Source of the DNA: Novosphingobium sp. Chol11 | Lineage (GTDB): Bacteria > Pseudomonadota > Alphaproteobacteria > Sphingomonadales > Sphingomonadaceae | Assembly (NCBI RefSeq): GCF_945870625.1 | Contig: NZ_CAMBTS010000020.1 | Coordinates: 1-35,118 of the forward strand | DNA length: 35,118 nt | Direction of reading: 5' to 3' | Part shown: piece after piece, positions 32,088-35,118 of the stretch | Numbering within the stretch: position 1 is the stretch's first letter | Layout: every line of letters starts with the position of its first letter | The notes under the pieces: generated by a model | What the model saw: the letters and a program-made list of their open reading frames with translations, nothing else | Told to the model about the DNA's origin: nothing | Databases searched by the model: none | Made by a program: the position numbers and the translations under genes

Positions 32088-33536
32088 ATGCTGCTGTTGC
32101 CCGGCGTTGTGCACCCTTCGGAACAAGCTGACTTCGCCCGATTGGCTGAGCCGAATGGGCGAGCCGGTTCGGGGGTTGGCAAGCGCGGTGCGACAGTCAA
32201 TGATGCAGATGTGACCACTGCTAATGACCCCGCCGAACGCGCCCGCATCCGCGCCGCAGAATCGCGGATCGAGTTCGCCGTTTCCGGCGCGTTCACGATT
32301 CTGGTCGCGGGCACGCTCGCTTACGTCCACAATCTCTTCGTTGATATTGTTCCGCTCGCCCGGCTATGGACCTGGACCGGACTGGTGCTGATCGCGATCG
32401 CGGTGTTGGTTGCGATTCCGCTTGCGGTTGTGCTGCGCAAGCCCTCTGATGCCGAGATCATGGCGGTGTGGTCACCGCTCGGCAAATTCGCCGCCATCCT
32501 GTTCGATACCGCTGTTGGGGCCAGTGTCTGGCTGCTGCTGCCCTATGCCTCGGAGCCGCTGCGCCTGCTGATGGTGGTGTTCTACGCTGCTTGCGTTTCG
32601 GGCCAGGTGATCTCCACCGCCGAATCGCTGGGAACCATCGTCTTTGCCGTCGTTTCGATTTTCGGTTCGGCTGCGTTGTTCTTTGTAATGACACCGGGCC
32701 CTTATTCAACGGGCCTGGCGCTGTTTCTCGTGGCTTTCGGCGCCTTGATGATCGGCGTAGCGGCGACCTTGAAGGTGGCCATTCGCTCGGCGATCGCAGC
32801 GCGGCTTGCAGCAGAGGCGATTTCGCTCGATCTGGCGGCCGCTCTCGATGCCGCAACCGAGGCGCGCCGTGCCAAGACCCGCTTCATTGCCGCCGCCACC
32901 CATGATTTGCGTCAGCCGTTGCAAGCAGCCGCGCTATTTTTCAATCGGATAGCTGCGCGTCAGCCTGCTGGCGGCGACGCGACGGTCGTGAATGCGCGGC
33001 TTGCCTTTGCCGAGGCTGCTGGGCTTCTCGATCAACTGCTTGAGCATTTGCGGCTCGACGGCGGGATGATCAAGCCGAACGTCGGTAAAACCTCGCTGGC
33101 GGATATCCTCCCGCGCGTTTGCGCCGAAGTGGCTGAGATCGCGGCTGTCAGCGGCTTTGCCATCAGCCGCGCATCGTGCGGAGCGGCGGTCGCGGCAGAC
33201 CCGACGCTGCTTGTGCGCATCCTGCGCAATCTTTTGCACAATGCCATGCGCCATTCGCGCGGAACCCGAATTCTGGTGGGTGCGCGGCGGCGCGGAGCGA
33301 GCATCCGGATTTATGTCGTTGATAATGGCCGGGGGGTGTTGGCGGCGCAAGCTGCCACGTTGTTTGATGACATCAAGCCTATCGGCGCCGATCCGATCGG
33401 CCATAAGGGAGTGGGCCTTGGCCTGCCATCGTCACGGCGCATGGCCGAATTGATGGGGGGAAGCGTCGGGATTGATGCGGCATGGCGGCACGGCGCAGCG
33501 TTCTATTGCGAATTGCCCATGACAAAGGCGGATTGA
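32088..33536 (+). CDS. Membrane-bound sensor histidine kinase
   Basis: A kinase of up to 482 residues. Six hydrophobic helices occupy about 60-230 (FAVSGAFTILVAGTLAYV; LWTWTGLVLIAIAVLVAIPL; VWLLLPY; TIVFAVVSIFGSAALFFVM; and others), so the sensor is probably within the membrane. The H-box RFIAAATHDLRQPLQAAALF (His272) is the HDLRQPLQ type. The ATPase part shows the N-box NLLHNAMRHS, the G1-box VVDNGRGV and GHKGVGLGLPSSRRMAELMG. There is no receiver domain. The start is uncertain: ATG 32088 is the longest, while GTG 32211 would leave more room for the divergent secretin-operon promoter. The likely partner is the NarL-type regulator at 28044. Confidence 0.9.
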   Translation: MLLLPGVVHPSEQADFARLAEPNGRAGSGVGKRGATVNDADVTTANDPAERARIRAAESRIEFAVSGAFTILVAGTLAYVHNLFVDIVPLARLWTWTGLVLIAIAVLVAIPLAVVLRKPSDAEIMAVWSPLGKFAAILFDTAVGASVWLLLPYASEPLRLLMVVFYAACVSGQVISTAESLGTIVFAVVSIFGSAALFFVMTPGPYSTGLALFLVAFGALMIGVAATLKVAIRSAIAARLAAEAISLDLAAALDAATEARRAKTRFIAAATHDLRQPLQAAALFFNRIAARQPAGGDATVVNARLAFAEAAGLLDQLLEHLRLDGGMIKPNVGKTSLADILPRVCAEVAEIAAVSGFAISRASCGAAVAADPTLLVRILRNLLHNAMRHSRGTRILVGARRRGASIRIYVVDNGRGVLAAQAATLFDDIKPIGADPIGHKGVGLGLPSSRRMAELMGGSVGIDAAWRHGAAFYCELPMTKAD

Positions 33537-33589
33537 AGCCGCGATAAGGGCGCTTGTGTTCTTATTATGTTCACGATAGGTGGCGTTTT

Positions 33590-34960
<1,371 letters not shown>

Positions 34961-34971
34961 CTTCGCGCGCG

Positions 34972-35118
34972 ATGACCGGTTTTGATTATGTAGTGCTTCT
35001 GGTGATCGCGGTTTGCGCGATTGGCGGCTTTTTTCGGGGCTTTGTCGAGGAAGTGCTGTCGCTTGCGGCGTGGTGTATTGCGTTGATCGCGGTTCACACC
35101 TTGCATGAACCGCTGACC
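34972..35118 (+). CDS. cvpA: CvpA family membrane protein (partial, runs off the window)
   Basis: The first 49 residues of a protein starting MTGFDYVVLLVIAVCAIGGF, then FRGFVEEVLSLAAW. The pattern of a short polar start, a hydrophobic helix, the G-x-F-R-G-F turn and a second helix is that of CvpA, an inner-membrane protein named from colicin V production. The position directly after radA supports this. The C-terminal part lies beyond the window. Confidence 0.85.
   Translation, partial: MTGFDYVVLLVIAVCAIGGFFRGFVEEVLSLAAWCIALIAVHTLHEPLT

Overview
The window reads as chromosome of a GC-rich alphaproteobacterium, most likely Sphingomonadales (Novosphingobium/Sphingomonas/Erythrobacter group). 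Reasons: the recG - sdhE - mfd cluster, the zapA - 6S RNA - 5-formyl-THF cyclo-ligase - DUF2842 arrangement, the tkt-gap-pgk-fba cluster with a class I aldolase, and a pair of interspersed repeats with a TTCGACAAGCTCAGGA core, which I recall as typical of sphingomonads. The genus assignment is inference.

Left accessory region (1-2900): this part is lower in GC and unlike the rest. It holds the tail of an unknown gene, a three-gene minus-strand operon that looks like a toxin-antitoxin-chaperone (TAC) module (RelE/HigB-like toxin, XRE antitoxin with a long C-terminal tail, SecB-like chaperone), and a second two-gene higBA-type module. The second module lies between two copies of the 3' end of mfd. 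The copies are 240 bp, offset by exactly 1030 bp, with 12 mismatches and no indels. All 11 differences inside the coding part are synonymous, so the displaced copy diverged inside a working mfd gene, probably in a related genome, before arriving here. This is the most unusual structure in the window.

Core region (2900-28000): mfd, sdhE and a host-attachment-family protein on the minus strand and recG divergently on plus (DNA repair); a DUF3429 membrane protein; tRNA-Pro(CGG); a membrane protein/chemoreceptor pair; thyA; a bkd operon (branched-chain 2-oxo acid dehydrogenase E1 alpha, E1 beta, E2) behind a near-consensus promoter; tRNA-Asp(GTC); the folate/6S RNA/zapA cluster; then transketolase, GAPDH, a MOSC protein, phosphoglycerate kinase, class I fructose-bisphosphate aldolase and thiamine-phosphate synthase, all on plus, forming a central-carbon cluster; then efp, an inositol monophosphatase and tRNA-Leu(CAA).

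Right region (28000-35118): a NarL-type response regulator and a membrane histidine kinase bracket a three-gene minus-strand operon of exported proteins (small four-Cys protein, TPR-secretin lipoprotein, large six-Cys exported protein). This may be an uncharacterised surface or secretion system with its own two-component control. The window closes with radA and the start of a cvpA-family gene. No integrase, transposase, CRISPR array or rRNA gene was seen.
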